Below, piece after piece: positions 6,918 through 14,746 of a stretch of 24,101 nt of DNA. How positions within the stretch are numbered: the stretch's first letter is position 1; each line of letters starts with the position of its first letter. Under the pieces are notes generated by a model. That model was not told the origin of the DNA. It searched no databases and worked only from the letters and a program-made list of their open reading frames with translations. This DNA comes from CADDZP01 sp035948135 (GTDB taxonomy: Bacteria > Actinomycetota > Acidimicrobiia > Acidimicrobiales > AC-14). The stretch lies in NCBI GenBank assembly GCA_035948135.1, contig DASZJL010000006.1, positions 1 to 24,101 of the forward strand, given 5' to 3'. The position numbers were made by a program, and so were the translations under genes.

Positions 6918-7277
6918 CTACTCGGTCTCGGTCGGCTGCTCTTGGGCCGCGTGCCAACCGCGGCGGGCGTGCGGGAAGGCTTCAAGGGCCGGCACGAGAC
7001 CGAAGGACGGTTGGGTGAGCAGGATGGCGCCTGCGATCTCGTCCCAGGTCGCGCCCACCTCGGCGGCCAGCATGGCGTGACGCTCGACGCCCGGCGGATT
7101 GCGCAGGATCACGGTGCAGGCCAAGCGGATCAGTTCGTGGGTCTTGCGGTCCGGCTCGCGCAGGGAGTCGATCGCCGACAGCCACGCAGCCTGCGCCTCC
7201 TGCAGCGACGGCGAGATGGCGCGGAGGTGCTTCTCAGACGGAAACGCCCAGTCGTCGTACTCGCCCGGACCGCTCAA
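6918..7277 (-). CDS. Carboxymuconolactone decarboxylase/AhpD-like protein
   Basis: 119 residues, all-helical, with the CMD/AhpD core: RKTHELIRLACTVILRNPPGV (helix), then HAMLAAEVGATWDEIAGAILLTQPSFG. The AhpD-type CxxC redox pair is absent; one Cys lies in the LACTV helix, so peroxidase-partner activity is unlikely and a decarboxylase/isomerase-like or unknown role is more plausible. The start appears to be TTG 7277, overlapping the stop of the MaoC gene (TTGA), with residues SGPGEYDDWAFPSEKHL following. No better start is seen and longer readings run into Arg-rich shadow sequence. It sits inside the MaoC-DUF35-thiolase operon and probably handles a related intermediate. Confidence 0.75.
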   Translation of the reverse strand: MSGPGEYDDWAFPSEKHLRAISPSLQEAQAAWLSAIDSLREPDRKTHELIRLACTVILRNPPGVERHAMLAAEVGATWDEIAGAILLTQPSFGLVPALEAFPHARRGWHAAQEQPTETE

Positions 7278-7705
7278 CCGCGCGATGGCAGCGCAGCCGT
7301 GGCCTCGCCGCTGACCTTCACCTCGCCGTCCTGGTTCAGCAGGGTGGCCTCGAGGTCGACGAGGTTGTCCCCGTTCTCCTTGCGCTTGGCGGTGACGGCG
7401 ATCTTGGTGGTGAACGTCTCGCCCGGCCACGTCTGCTTGGCGAAGCGGACCTTGTAGGTCTTGAGGGTGCCGACGCCGACGTAGTCGGTGACGGCCCGGG
7501 CCAGGAAGCCGGCCGAGAACATGCCGTGCCCGAAGACGCTGGGGAGGCCGGCCGCCTGGGCCTTGATCTCGTCGTGGTGCATGGGGTTGAAGTCGCCCGA
7601 CGCACCCGCGTACTGCACCAGATCGGTGCGGGTCAGTTCGTGGCTGACGACCGGGGCCTCGTCGCCCTCGCTCACGTCCTCGAAATACAGCTTCTGCTCG
7701 GCCAT
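7274..7705 (-). CDS. MaoC-like (R)-enoyl-CoA hydratase
   Basis: 143 residues, single hot-dog domain. The hydratase motif YAGASGDFNPMHHD contains the expected catalytic Asp38 and His43. GLPSVFGHGMFSAGF follows, then the strand YKVRFAKQTWPGETF. The family hydrates 2-enoyl-CoA thioesters, as a homodimer or with a DUF35-containing partner such as ChsH2. ATG 7705 has GAGGGGAG about 8 nt upstream. This is the first gene of a four-gene leftward operon (hydratase, CMD-like, DUF35, thiolase-like) linked by overlaps or a 3-nt gap. The shared palindrome 7732-7745 lies 26 bp before its start, so the whole operon is probably under that regulator. Confidence 0.88.
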   Translation of the reverse strand: MAEQKLYFEDVSEGDEAPVVSHELTRTDLVQYAGASGDFNPMHHDEIKAQAAGLPSVFGHGMFSAGFLARAVTDYVGVGTLKTYKVRFAKQTWPGETFTTKIAVTAKRKENGDNLVDLEATLLNQDGEVKVSGEATAALPSRG

Positions 7706-7731
7706 TTCCCGACTCCCCTCGACTTCCTACC

Positions 7732-7745
7732 TGACGCGCGTGTCA
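7732..7745. promoter_or_regulatory. Shared palindromic operator, copy 2
   Basis: TGACGCGCGTGTCA, preceded by ACC, in the 50-bp gap between the divergent MaoC operon and amidase gene. A self-symmetric GTATAC (7748-7753) beside it could be part of a -10 on either strand. Same motif as at 732, 10312, 14675 and 21373. Confidence 0.75.
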
Positions 7746-7755
7746 CCGTATACGC

Positions 7756-8856
7756 GTGACGACATTCATCACCCAGTTGGACTCGTCCGGCAGCGGGCCC
7801 CGGCTCGCCGTCAAGGACCTCATCGACGTGCAAGGCGTGCCGACGACGGCAGGCTGCAAGGCCGTGGCCGACGCCGCGGCACCTGCGGAAAAGGACGCAC
7901 CGTGCATGGCCGGCGCGAGGGCGGCCGACGCCCGGATCGTCGGGAAGGTCAACCTCCACGAGCTGGCCTTCGGGGCAACGGGCGTGAACCCCTGGTACGG
8001 CACGCCCGAGAACCCACTCGATCCCTCACTCGTGCCGGGCGGCTCCTCCAGCGGGTCAGCGGTGGCCGTGGCCACCGGCGAGGCCGACGTCGCGTACGGC
8101 AGCGACACCGGCGGCTCGGTGCGCATCCCCTCGGCGTGCTGCGGCACGACGGGTCTCAAGACCACCCACGGCCGCATCCCCCTCGAAGGTGTGTGGCCCC
8201 TCGCCCTCAGCCTCGACACGGTCGGTCCGATGGCGCGCGACGTGGCGGGCGTGCTGCTCGGCATGCAGCTGCTCGAGCCCGGCTTCGAGATCGCGGCCGC
8301 GGCGCCGGCCAGCGTCGGCCGCTTCCGGCTGCCGAACACCGACCCCGAGATCGACGCCGCCGTCGACCGCGCCCTCGCCGAGGCCGAGCTCGAGGTCGTC
8401 GACATCGACCTCCCGGGATGGCTGAAGGCCTTCACCGACAACGGCATCATTCTGATCGTCGAGGCGTGGCAAAACGACAAGCACCTGCTCGGCAAGGAGG
8501 GCCTCGGCGAGCACGTGGCCACGCGCATCGAGCTGGGCCGCGGCATCTTGTCCGAGAACGTCGCGCAGGCAGAAGAGGGCCGCGGGGCGTGGCAGCAGGA
8601 GCTCGCCCAGGCCTTCGAGCGAGTAGAGGTGATCGCCCTGCCGACGATGCCGATGTTCCCGATCCCGATCGACAGCGACAACGAGTTCGACCTCACCACC
8701 GGCACCGGCTCGATCAACCTGTCCGGCAACCCCGCGCTCGCGCTCCCGGTCCCGACCGGCGGCCACCTCCCTGCCAGCCTGCAGTTGGTGGGCCCCCACA
8801 ACAGCGAGGACCGGCTGCTCGCCCTCGGCCGAGTGATCGAGTCAGCCGTCTCCTAG
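7756..8856 (+). CDS. Amidase-signature hydrolase
   Basis: 366 residues. The amidase-signature Ser-cisSer-Lys triad is visible: Lys20 in LAVKDLIDVQG, Ser97 in VPGGSSSGSAVAVA and Ser121 in GSDTGGSVRIPS. The conserved C-terminal part (ALPTMPMFPIPI, SINLSGNPALALPVP, LPASLQLVGP) is present. It is about 100 residues shorter than typical AS enzymes, mainly at the N-terminus and in the middle, and probably still complete. It would hydrolyse an amide (or ester) to a carboxylate, a plausible feeder step for the convergent acyl-CoA synthetase. GTG 7756 is chosen because the catalytic Lys must lie within the first residues and the region upstream holds the operator. Its TAG stop shares the palindrome CTAG with the stop of the convergent gene. 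Confidence 0.9.
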   Translation: MTTFITQLDSSGSGPRLAVKDLIDVQGVPTTAGCKAVADAAAPAEKDAPCMAGARAADARIVGKVNLHELAFGATGVNPWYGTPENPLDPSLVPGGSSSGSAVAVATGEADVAYGSDTGGSVRIPSACCGTTGLKTTHGRIPLEGVWPLALSLDTVGPMARDVAGVLLGMQLLEPGFEIAAAAPASVGRFRLPNTDPEIDAAVDRALAEAELEVVDIDLPGWLKAFTDNGIILIVEAWQNDKHLLGKEGLGEHVATRIELGRGILSENVAQAEEGRGAWQQELAQAFERVEVIALPTMPMFPIPIDSDNEFDLTTGTGSINLSGNPALALPVPTGGHLPASLQLVGPHNSEDRLLALGRVIESAVS

Positions 8857-10295
8857 ACGCGGGTGGGGCGGTCCTTCCAGTGGGCGTCGCGGAGGAGGCG
8901 CTTTCGCACCTTGCCGGCGGAGTCGCGAGGCAGCTCGTCGACCAGCTCCCAGTCCTTGGGCACCTTGAAGTCGGCCAGGCGGTCGCCGACGAAGGCGCGC
9001 AGCTCGTCGACCGACACGTCACCCCGAGCCTCCACCATCGCCTTCAGGCGCTCGCCGGACCGGTCGTCGGGGACACCGAACACGGCGCAGTCGATCACGC
9101 TGGGATGCGCGTAGAGCACCTCTTCGATCTCGCGCGGAGCGATATTGACGCCGCCCCACAACACCATGTCGGACTTCCGATCGGTGATGAACAGATAGCC
9201 GTCGTCGTCGAGGTAGCCGATCTCCCCGATCGTGAAGGCGTCGTCCCGCCAGGCCGCCGCTGTCTTGTCCGGGTCATTGCGGTACTCGAAGCCGCCGGTC
9301 ATCGACGTGATGTAGACCTGCCCCGGCTGACCGGAGGGCAGGCGGTTGCCCTCGTCGTCCAGCACGCGCACCTCGACGCCGGGCCACGGCTTGCCGACAC
9401 TCCCGGGCTTCGAAAGCCACTCCTCAGGGCCGATCTTGGTGGCGCCGCCCTCGGACCCGCCGTACAGCTCGTGGATCTCACAGCCCAGCGGACCCAGCCA
9501 CTCGATCATGCGCCGCTTGATCGGAACCGGACACGGAGCAGCGCCGTGCACGATCAGCCGGAGGCTCGAGAGGTCGTAGGAAGCGCGCTCCTCCTCAGGG
9601 ATCTCCAGCAGACGGATGAAGTGGGCGGGAACCATGAACGCCCGCGTGACGTGGTGCCGGTCGACGAGCCGCAACCATTCACGCGCGTCCCACGCGGACA
9701 TGATCACCGTGGTGGCGCCGACATAGATGGCAGTGAACGCCCAGCCGCAGGGACCGGCGTGATACGACGGCCCGCACAGCAGATGGACATCGTCGGCCGT
9801 CCACCCCCACAGGGCGGCTTGGCCTTCCATGCCCTTGCGGATGGCCTGACCCGTGAAGCCGCCGTGCACGACGCCCTTGGGCCGAGCCGTGGTGCCCGAC
9901 GTGTAGAAGACGAGCGAGGGCACCGTCCCGGGCTCGCCTCGCGCCGCGGTGCCGCCGCCCGCCACCGCCCGCTCGTACTGCTCGCCCGAAACCAACGTGG
10001 TACGGCCTGGCACCTGGGCGCCGGCGACGACCACTGAGACGTCGGCGTCGCCGACGATGTACGCCAGCTCGTCAGCCTTCAGGTGCCAGTTGATCGGCAG
10101 GAACGGCACGCCGAGCTTCCCGGCCGCCATCGCGACCTCGAAGAACTCGATGCTGTTCGGCAGGACGGCGGCGACGGGCCGCCCCAGATCGGCGCCCATC
10201 CCCTCGAGGACGGCAGCCAGCCGGTTGCCGCGGTCGTCGAGATCGGCAAACGACAGGTCGCGGTCACCGAGAATCAGCGCCGGCTTGTCCGTCAT
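8853..10295 (-). CDS. AMP-forming acyl-CoA synthetase (ligase)
   Basis: 480 residues of the ANL superfamily. ATP-binding loop YTSGTTARPKGV (131-142), adenine-binding HELYGGSEGG in place of the common YGxTE, FITDRKSDMVLWGGVNIAPREIEEVL (hinge and A8 region), and catalytic Lys462 in RDSAGKVRKR. It activates a carboxylate to its CoA thioester for the surrounding dehydrogenases and hydratases; the substrate cannot be read from the sequence. It is slightly short, lacking the N-terminal 20-40 residues of many ligases. ATG 10295 lies 8 nt behind the -10-like TACTCT (10309-10304), so it may be leaderless. The shared operator at 10312-10325 falls in the -35/-10 spacer. Confidence 0.92.
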   Translation of the reverse strand: MTDKPALILGDRDLSFADLDDRGNRLAAVLEGMGADLGRPVAAVLPNSIEFFEVAMAAGKLGVPFLPINWHLKADELAYIVGDADVSVVVAGAQVPGRTTLVSGEQYERAVAGGGTAARGEPGTVPSLVFYTSGTTARPKGVVHGGFTGQAIRKGMEGQAALWGWTADDVHLLCGPSYHAGPCGWAFTAIYVGATTVIMSAWDAREWLRLVDRHHVTRAFMVPAHFIRLLEIPEEERASYDLSSLRLIVHGAAPCPVPIKRRMIEWLGPLGCEIHELYGGSEGGATKIGPEEWLSKPGSVGKPWPGVEVRVLDDEGNRLPSGQPGQVYITSMTGGFEYRNDPDKTAAAWRDDAFTIGEIGYLDDDGYLFITDRKSDMVLWGGVNIAPREIEEVLYAHPSVIDCAVFGVPDDRSGERLKAMVEARGDVSVDELRAFVGDRLADFKVPKDWELVDELPRDSAGKVRKRLLRDAHWKDRPTRV

Positions 10296-10311
10296 CGAGC
10301 GGAGAGTACCC

Positions 10312-10325
10312 TGACACGAGCGTCA
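10312..10325. promoter_or_regulatory. Shared palindromic operator, copy 3
   Basis: TGACACGAGCGTCA, preceded by ACCC, in the 47-bp gap between the divergent acyl-CoA synthetase and amidohydrolase genes. On the minus strand it lies just upstream of the -10-like TACTCT of the synthetase, a position suited to repression of both directions. Confidence 0.78.
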
Positions 10326-10342
10326 GAAAAGGGGGCCCCGAG

Positions 10343-11533
10343 ATGCAGCTGGACGACCTGATCCTGGTCAGCGTCGACGACCATGTGGTCGAGCCGCCGA
10401 ACCTGTTCGACAACCACCTGCCCGACAAGTGGAAGGACCTGGCGCCCAAGAGCGTCAAACGGGCCGACGGCACCGACGTGTGGGTCTACGAGGGCAGCGA
10501 GATCCCCAACATCGGCCTCAACGCCGTCGCCGGGCGCCCGCCCGAGGAGTACAACGTCGACCCCACGCGCTACGAGGAGATCCGGGCCGGCTGTTACGAC
10601 ATCGATGAGCGGGTCAAGGACATGAACCGTAACGGCGTCCTGGGCTCGATGTGCTTCCCCTCGTTCGTGCAGTTCTGCGGCCAGCTGTTCTCACGGTCGA
10701 AGGATCTCGACGTCGGCCTCACCATGCTGCGGGCCTACAACGACTGGCACATCGACGAGTGGTGTGGCACCCACCCGGGCCGCTTCATCCCGCTGTCGAT
10801 CCCGCCCATCTGGGATCCCCAACTGATGGCCGACGAGGTGCACCGCGTGGCCAAGAAGGACTGCCACGCAGTCACCTTCTCGGAGGACCCGAGCGCCCTC
10901 GGATGGAAGAGCATCTTCACCGATCACTGGGACCCGTTCTTCGCCGCCTGCCAGGACGAAGGCATGGTCATCTGCCTCCACATCGGGTCGTCGTCCACGA
11001 TGCTCGGCCTCAAGGAGGGCTCCCCCTTCGACGTCCTGATCACCATGACACCGCTGAACTCGATGTCGGCGGCCACCGATCTGCTCTGGTCGAACGTGCT
11101 GCGCAAGTTCCCGGACCTCAAGTTCGCCCTGTCCGAGGGCGGCATCGGGTGGCTTCCCTACTGGCTGGAGCGCATCGACTACGTGTACCAGCAGCACCGT
11201 TTCTGGACCCACCAGGACTTCGGCGACCAGCTCCCCAGCCAGGTGGCGCGCGACCACTTCACGTTCTGCTTCATCAGCGATCGCGCCGGCGTCGAGGAAC
11301 GCCACGCCATCGGCATCGACAACATCACCTGGGAGTGCGACTACCCGCACTCCGATTCGAGCTGGCCGCACTCCCCCGAGTCGGTGATAAAGCAGCTCGA
11401 CGGCGTCCCCGACGACGAGATCAACAAGATCACGTACGAAAACGCCAACCGCATCTTCAACTACGACCCCTTCGCGACCATCCCGAAGGACAAGGCAACG
11501 GTCGGCGCGCTGCGGGCCCTCGAACACGAATAA
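10343..11533 (+). CDS. Metal-dependent amidohydrolase (ACMSD/LigW type)
   Basis: 396 residues, TIM-barrel amidohydrolase_2 family, whose members include nonoxidative decarboxylases and hydrolases. Metal-ligand candidates are Asp12-x-His14 with Glu17 (SVDDHVVEP), His213 in VICLHIGSSS, Glu265 in ALSEGGIGW, and Asp333 in ECDYPHSDSSWP. Paralogous to the leftward gene at 20164-21351. In actinobacteria such genes are common beside fatty-acid or steroid-like CoA catabolism, where their exact reactions are mostly unassigned. ATG 10343 has a GGGGG stretch about 7 nt upstream. An SRPBCC gene follows 3 nt after its stop, so the two are translationally linked. Confidence 0.9.
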   Translation: MQLDDLILVSVDDHVVEPPNLFDNHLPDKWKDLAPKSVKRADGTDVWVYEGSEIPNIGLNAVAGRPPEEYNVDPTRYEEIRAGCYDIDERVKDMNRNGVLGSMCFPSFVQFCGQLFSRSKDLDVGLTMLRAYNDWHIDEWCGTHPGRFIPLSIPPIWDPQLMADEVHRVAKKDCHAVTFSEDPSALGWKSIFTDHWDPFFAACQDEGMVICLHIGSSSTMLGLKEGSPFDVLITMTPLNSMSAATDLLWSNVLRKFPDLKFALSEGGIGWLPYWLERIDYVYQQHRFWTHQDFGDQLPSQVARDHFTFCFISDRAGVEERHAIGIDNITWECDYPHSDSSWPHSPESVIKQLDGVPDDEINKITYENANRIFNYDPFATIPKDKATVGALRALEHE

Positions 11534-11536
11534 GCA

Positions 11537-12037
11537 GTGAGAGAGCACACCTACTCGGTCGAGTTCCCGCACTCGGCCCGCAGGCTGTGGGCGCTGTTCC
11601 AGGACTACGACCGCTGGACCGAGTACGCGCCGATGGTCGTCGAGGTGCAGGTGCTGTGGCCCGGCGACGAGCATCACAACGGGCGCCTGCGCCGCGTCAT
11701 CTACAAGATGCCGCTCGGCCGCCGCGGCTCGGCGCTCGAGCTCGTCACCGACGTGGAGCCAGAGCAGGGCTACACGTACACGATGATCAGCAAGGATCCC
11801 GCCAACGACCAGACGGGGAAGGTTCGCCTGGAGCCGATCGGGCCCAACCGCACCCGCTTCCACTTCGAGGAGCGCTACAACATCGCCACAGCGCCGTTCA
11901 AGTGGTTCGAAGGCCCGATCTACAGGTTCATCAACAAGCAGAACGAACTGTCGATGCGCCGGGCCTCGGAGTGGCTGACCCGGCACCCCGACTACCGGGC
12001 CGACCTGATCGACGCGTCGGAGCCGGCTAGCCCGTGA
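11537..12037 (+). CDS. SRPBCC/START-like (polyketide cyclase/dehydrase-type) protein
   Basis: 166 residues with the helix-grip fold pattern: an opening strand TYSVEFPHSARRLWALFQDYDRWTEYAP, central antiparallel strands (VEVQVLWPGDEHHNGRLRRVIYKM, ALELVTDVEPEQGYTYTMIS, GKVRLEPIGPNRTRFHFEERY), and a long C-terminal helix (FINKQNELSMRRASEWLTRHPDY). Such proteins hold hydrophobic ligands in a cavity, and only some are enzymes. GTG start 11537, 3 nt after the amidohydrolase stop, so it belongs to that operon and may bind a related substrate. Its last 11 bp overlap the 3' end of the convergent membrane protein gene. Confidence 0.8.
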   Translation: MREHTYSVEFPHSARRLWALFQDYDRWTEYAPMVVEVQVLWPGDEHHNGRLRRVIYKMPLGRRGSALELVTDVEPEQGYTYTMISKDPANDQTGKVRLEPIGPNRTRFHFEERYNIATAPFKWFEGPIYRFINKQNELSMRRASEWLTRHPDYRADLIDASEPASP

Positions 12038-12479
12038 GCATCGCCGCGATGTGCACGCCGGCGGCTGTCACGTAGAGGCCGACCGCGAGCCACACCACGC
12101 CCAGGTGCCACTTCCACCGCCACGGGTTCGCCAGGTCGTAGGCCGCGATGGGGAAGGCGGCCGCGATCAGCAGCAGCGACCATCCCTTCGTTGCCGTCGC
12201 CTGGGTGACGGCGAGGTCGGCCAGAGACACCGCGACCAGCACCAGGGCGGGGACGAGGCGGCTGAGCGGCGGCAGGACGATGTCGGTACGACGCCGGCCT
12301 CCCGTCGGGTGCGCCCGCCGGGAGCGGCGGTCGTCGAGACGGCGGCGCTCGTTCCAGGCGCGGCGATCGTCCTCACGCCGCTCGCGACCCGAGCGTCGCT
12401 CGTCGCCGGCCGGCCGGAACGCGGGCGCCGCTCGCCGCTCCCCTGCCCGCCGATCCCCCAGCACATCTCGTCGATCCAT
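12027..12479 (-). CDS. Membrane protein with Arg-rich N-terminal repeat region
   Basis: 150 residues, function not recognised. Residues 1-65 are strongly basic and built from degenerate repeats of the form GDRR, GERR, GDERR, RERR, DDRR, NERR, DDRR. Three hydrophobic segments follow (about 70-90 LVPALVLVAVSLADLAV, then WSLLLIAAAFPIAAY, then LGVVWLAVGLYVTAAGVHIAA). The basic segment probably faces the cytoplasm and could touch nucleic acid or acidic lipid (inference). ATG 12479 is preferred; GTG 12488 is also in frame. It has its own promoter just upstream, distinct from that of the fused dehydrogenase gene. The last 11 bp overlap the SRPBCC gene. Confidence 0.72.
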   Translation of the reverse strand: MDRRDVLGDRRAGERRAAPAFRPAGDERRSGRERREDDRRAWNERRRLDDRRSRRAHPTGGRRRTDIVLPPLSRLVPALVLVAVSLADLAVTQATATKGWSLLLIAAAFPIAAYDLANPWRWKWHLGVVWLAVGLYVTAAGVHIAAMLTG

Positions 12480-12498
12480 CGCCTGCACGCCACCTACG

Positions 12499-12527
12499 AA
12501 TGTATGCCACGCAACGCCAGTTGTCAG
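12499..12527 (-). promoter_or_regulatory. Promoter of the Arg-rich membrane protein gene
   Basis: Minus strand CTGACA (12527-12522), 17-bp spacer, TACATT (12504-12499). The expected start near 12492 gives a leader of about a dozen nt before ATG 12479. It lies in the 69-bp gap after the fused dehydrogenase gene, so the downstream gene need not depend on read-through. Confidence 0.55.
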
Positions 12528-12548
12528 TGAGCCAAACGGCCCAAGTTT

Positions 12549-14654
12549 CTAGGGGTCGCGAGGCAGGCCGAGGAGACGTTCGGCGATCACGTTGCGCTGG
12601 ACCTCGCTGGTACCGCCAGCGATGGTGAGACAGCGGTTGGCCAGGAAGCCAAAGGTCCAACCGGCGGCGTCGCCCTCGGTGGTCGCCCCCTCGCTCCCCA
12701 GCACGACCAGCCCGAGCTCCTGGGTGCGCTGCTCGTGCTCGACGCCGAGGAGCTTGCGCACGCTGGATTCGGGGCCGGGGTCGACACCCGAGAGCGCCCG
12801 CAGGGCGGTGCGCAGGCCGAGGACCGCCAGCGACTGGGCCTCGGCAACCAGGGCGCCCACCCGGTCGAGCATCACCGGGTCGCCTCCGACCTCGGGACGG
12901 CCCGCCACCAGCTGGAGGAAGTTCTCGACCCCGCCCCCGAAGGACGAGCCGCTCGACATCGACACCCGCTCGTTGGCGAGCGTGGTCCGCGCCAGCCGCC
13001 AGCCGTCGTCGACCGCGCCCACCACGCAGTCGTCGGGCACGAAGACGTCCGACAGGAAGACCTCGTTGAACATGGCCTCGCCCGTCAGCTCGCGCAGCGG
13101 GCGCACGTCGAGGCCCTCGGACTTCATGTCGACGAGGAAGTAGGTGATGCCGGCGTGCTTCGGCGCGTCGGGATCGGTGCGGGCCAGGCAGATCGCCCAG
13201 TCGGCCCGCTGCGCCATCGACGTCCACACCTTCTGGCCCGACAGCGACCAGCCGCCGTCCACGCGCACCGCCTTTGTCGACAGCGACGCCAGGTCGGATC
13301 CCGCACCCGGCTCGCTGAACATCTGGCACCACCAGATCTCCCCCAGCAGCGTGGGCCCGACGAAGCGCTCCTGCTGGGAGGGCGTGCCGTGGGCGATGAT
13401 CGTCGGCAGGGCCCAGGCGCCGACGGCGAGGTTGGGGCGGCGGATGCGGGCCTTGGTCATCTCCTCGTCGATCACCAGCTGCTCGACCGGCCCGGCGGCG
13501 CGACCCCACGGGCTGGGCCAGTGCGGCGCCAGGAAGCCGTTCTCGGCCAGTCGACGGTTCCACTCGCTGCGGTCGTGCTCCTTGAGGTCGGCGATGAACG
13601 ACTGCACGTCGGCCCGCACGTGCTCGGCCTCGGCCGGGAGGTCGATGTGCAGTTGTCGACGCGTGCCCTCGATCGCCATGCGCGCCGCTCGCTGACGCCA
13701 TGTCGACGTGGGCCCGACCAGCTGGCGGATCGACATGGCTCGCTTCAGATACAGGTGGGCGTCGTGCTCCCACGTGAAGCCGATGCCACCCAAGATCTGG
13801 ATGCACTCCTTGGCCGCGTCGGCCGCGGCGTCGAAGGCGATTGACGCGGCCACGGCCGAAGGGAGGGGCGCGTCGTTGCGGTCGTCCAGCGCGAGTGCCG
13901 CGTCCCACACCACGGCCCGCGCCTGTTCGACCGCGACCATGAGGTTGGCGCACTTGTGTTTGACGGCCTGGAACTGGCCAATGGGCCGGCCGAACTGCTC
14001 GCGCACCTTGGCGTAGGACGACGCCGTGTCGAGGCACCACCCGGCGAGGCCGACGGCCTCGGCGCCGAAGAGCACCGCGGCGATGTCGCGCCAGCGCTCC
14101 GGCGCGCTCGACTCCTTCGACTGCTTCGACTGTTTCGACTGCTTCGACTGCTCGCCGTCGAAGCGGGCCAGCCGCCGGGTGGGGTCGAGGCTGGGAACCG
14201 CCACCATCTGCGGCCCGTCGACCAGCGCGTCGGGTGTCACGAGGAGGCGGGCCACGCCGCCGCCGACGATGGGGTTGCCGGCGAACATGGCGGCCGCGGG
14301 CGTCGAGCCGTCGACCAGCTTCGGCAGCCAGGCCGCCTTGTTGTCCTCGGTGCCGTCCTCCTGGATGAGGGCCGCGGCCAGCACCGTGGGCACGAACGGG
14401 CCCGGCGCCATGGCCCGGCCCAGCTCCTCGAGCACCACCGCGAGCTCGACGTAGCCGTAGCCCTGCCCGCCGTAGCGCTCGTCGACCGCCAGCCCGAGCA
14501 GGCCCTGCGCCGCCAGCTCGGCCCAGAACGGCGGCAGCTCCTCGACCTCCGCCTCGAGATAGGCGCGGGGGACGTGCGGGGGGCAACGCGACTCGAGGAA
14601 GCGGCGCGCCGTCGCCCGCAGCGCCTCGTGTTCGTCGGAGATCCCGATCGGCAT
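12549..14654 (-). CDS. Double-length fused acyl-CoA dehydrogenase (FadE34/FadE6-like)
   Basis: 701 residues made of two acyl-CoA dehydrogenase modules. The N-half (1-330) resembles the small subunit at 749: ISDEHEALRATARRFL, DERYGGQGYG, VREQFGRPIGQFQAVKH, LGGIGFTWEHDAHLYLKR. The C-half (about 336-701) has the FAD-binding block FSEPGAGSDLASLSTKA (447-462), LSGQKVWTSMAQRADW, FNEVFLSDVFVPDD, a likely catalytic Glu562 in LANERVSM, and IAGGTSEVQRNVIAERLLG at the end. Family knowledge: M. tuberculosis FadE34 (ChsE3), of similar size, is such a fusion acting on steroid side-chain CoA esters. The N-half has Asp190 where a base Glu would align and is probably non-catalytic (inference). Residues 169-183 (QSKQSKQSKQSKESS) are an inserted tandem repeat. 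ATG 14654 is preferred; TTG 14672 is in frame but close to the operator. Confidence 0.92.
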   Translation of the reverse strand: MPIGISDEHEALRATARRFLESRCPPHVPRAYLEAEVEELPPFWAELAAQGLLGLAVDERYGGQGYGYVELAVVLEELGRAMAPGPFVPTVLAAALIQEDGTEDNKAAWLPKLVDGSTPAAAMFAGNPIVGGGVARLLVTPDALVDGPQMVAVPSLDPTRRLARFDGEQSKQSKQSKQSKESSAPERWRDIAAVLFGAEAVGLAGWCLDTASSYAKVREQFGRPIGQFQAVKHKCANLMVAVEQARAVVWDAALALDDRNDAPLPSAVAASIAFDAAADAAKECIQILGGIGFTWEHDAHLYLKRAMSIRQLVGPTSTWRQRAARMAIEGTRRQLHIDLPAEAEHVRADVQSFIADLKEHDRSEWNRRLAENGFLAPHWPSPWGRAAGPVEQLVIDEEMTKARIRRPNLAVGAWALPTIIAHGTPSQQERFVGPTLLGEIWWCQMFSEPGAGSDLASLSTKAVRVDGGWSLSGQKVWTSMAQRADWAICLARTDPDAPKHAGITYFLVDMKSEGLDVRPLRELTGEAMFNEVFLSDVFVPDDCVVGAVDDGWRLARTTLANERVSMSSGSSFGGGVENFLQLVAGRPEVGGDPVMLDRVGALVAEAQSLAVLGLRTALRALSGVDPGPESSVRKLLGVEHEQRTQELGLVVLGSEGATTEGDAAGWTFGFLANRCLTIAGGTSEVQRNVIAERLLGLPRDP
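14107..14151 (-). repeat. In-frame 9-bp tandem repeat inside the fused dehydrogenase gene
   Basis: Four near-identical 9-bp units TTCGACTGC (14116-14151, one with a C-to-T change) preceded by a degenerate fifth unit CTCGACTCC (14107-14115). On the coding strand they give Gln-Ser-Lys four times, then Glu-Ser-Ser, at residues 169-183, between the middle domain and the C-terminal helices of the N-half. Unit length 9 keeps the frame on gain or loss of a copy. Confidence 0.9.
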
Positions 14655-14674
14655 GCCGTGATCGTCGCGCAACG

Positions 14675-14688
14675 TGACGAGAACGTCA
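14675..14688. promoter_or_regulatory. Shared palindromic operator, copy 4
   Basis: TGACGAGAACGTCA on the plus strand. Read on the minus strand it is preceded by ACC (AACCTGACGTTC), matching the flank of the other copies. It ends 20 bp upstream of ATG 14654 of the fused acyl-CoA dehydrogenase. Confidence 0.68.
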
Positions 14689-14746
14689 GGTTCGGAGGGG
14701 TCGGCGCCTGGTTACCTGAGGACGTGCCTCCCGTCGCTGCCGCGCG

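Noticed and set aside
7488..10037. Very long open frame (849 codons) on the plus strand
   Set aside because: It runs antisense to the MaoC and acyl-CoA synthetase genes and out of frame through the amidase. It is Arg/Pro/Ala-rich with no domain pattern, a usual GC-rich shadow.
12373..14586. Long minus-strand open frame of 737 codons
   Set aside because: Same strand but another frame of the fused acyl-CoA dehydrogenase; Arg/Gly-rich translation without motifs, while the overlapping frame has full family signatures.
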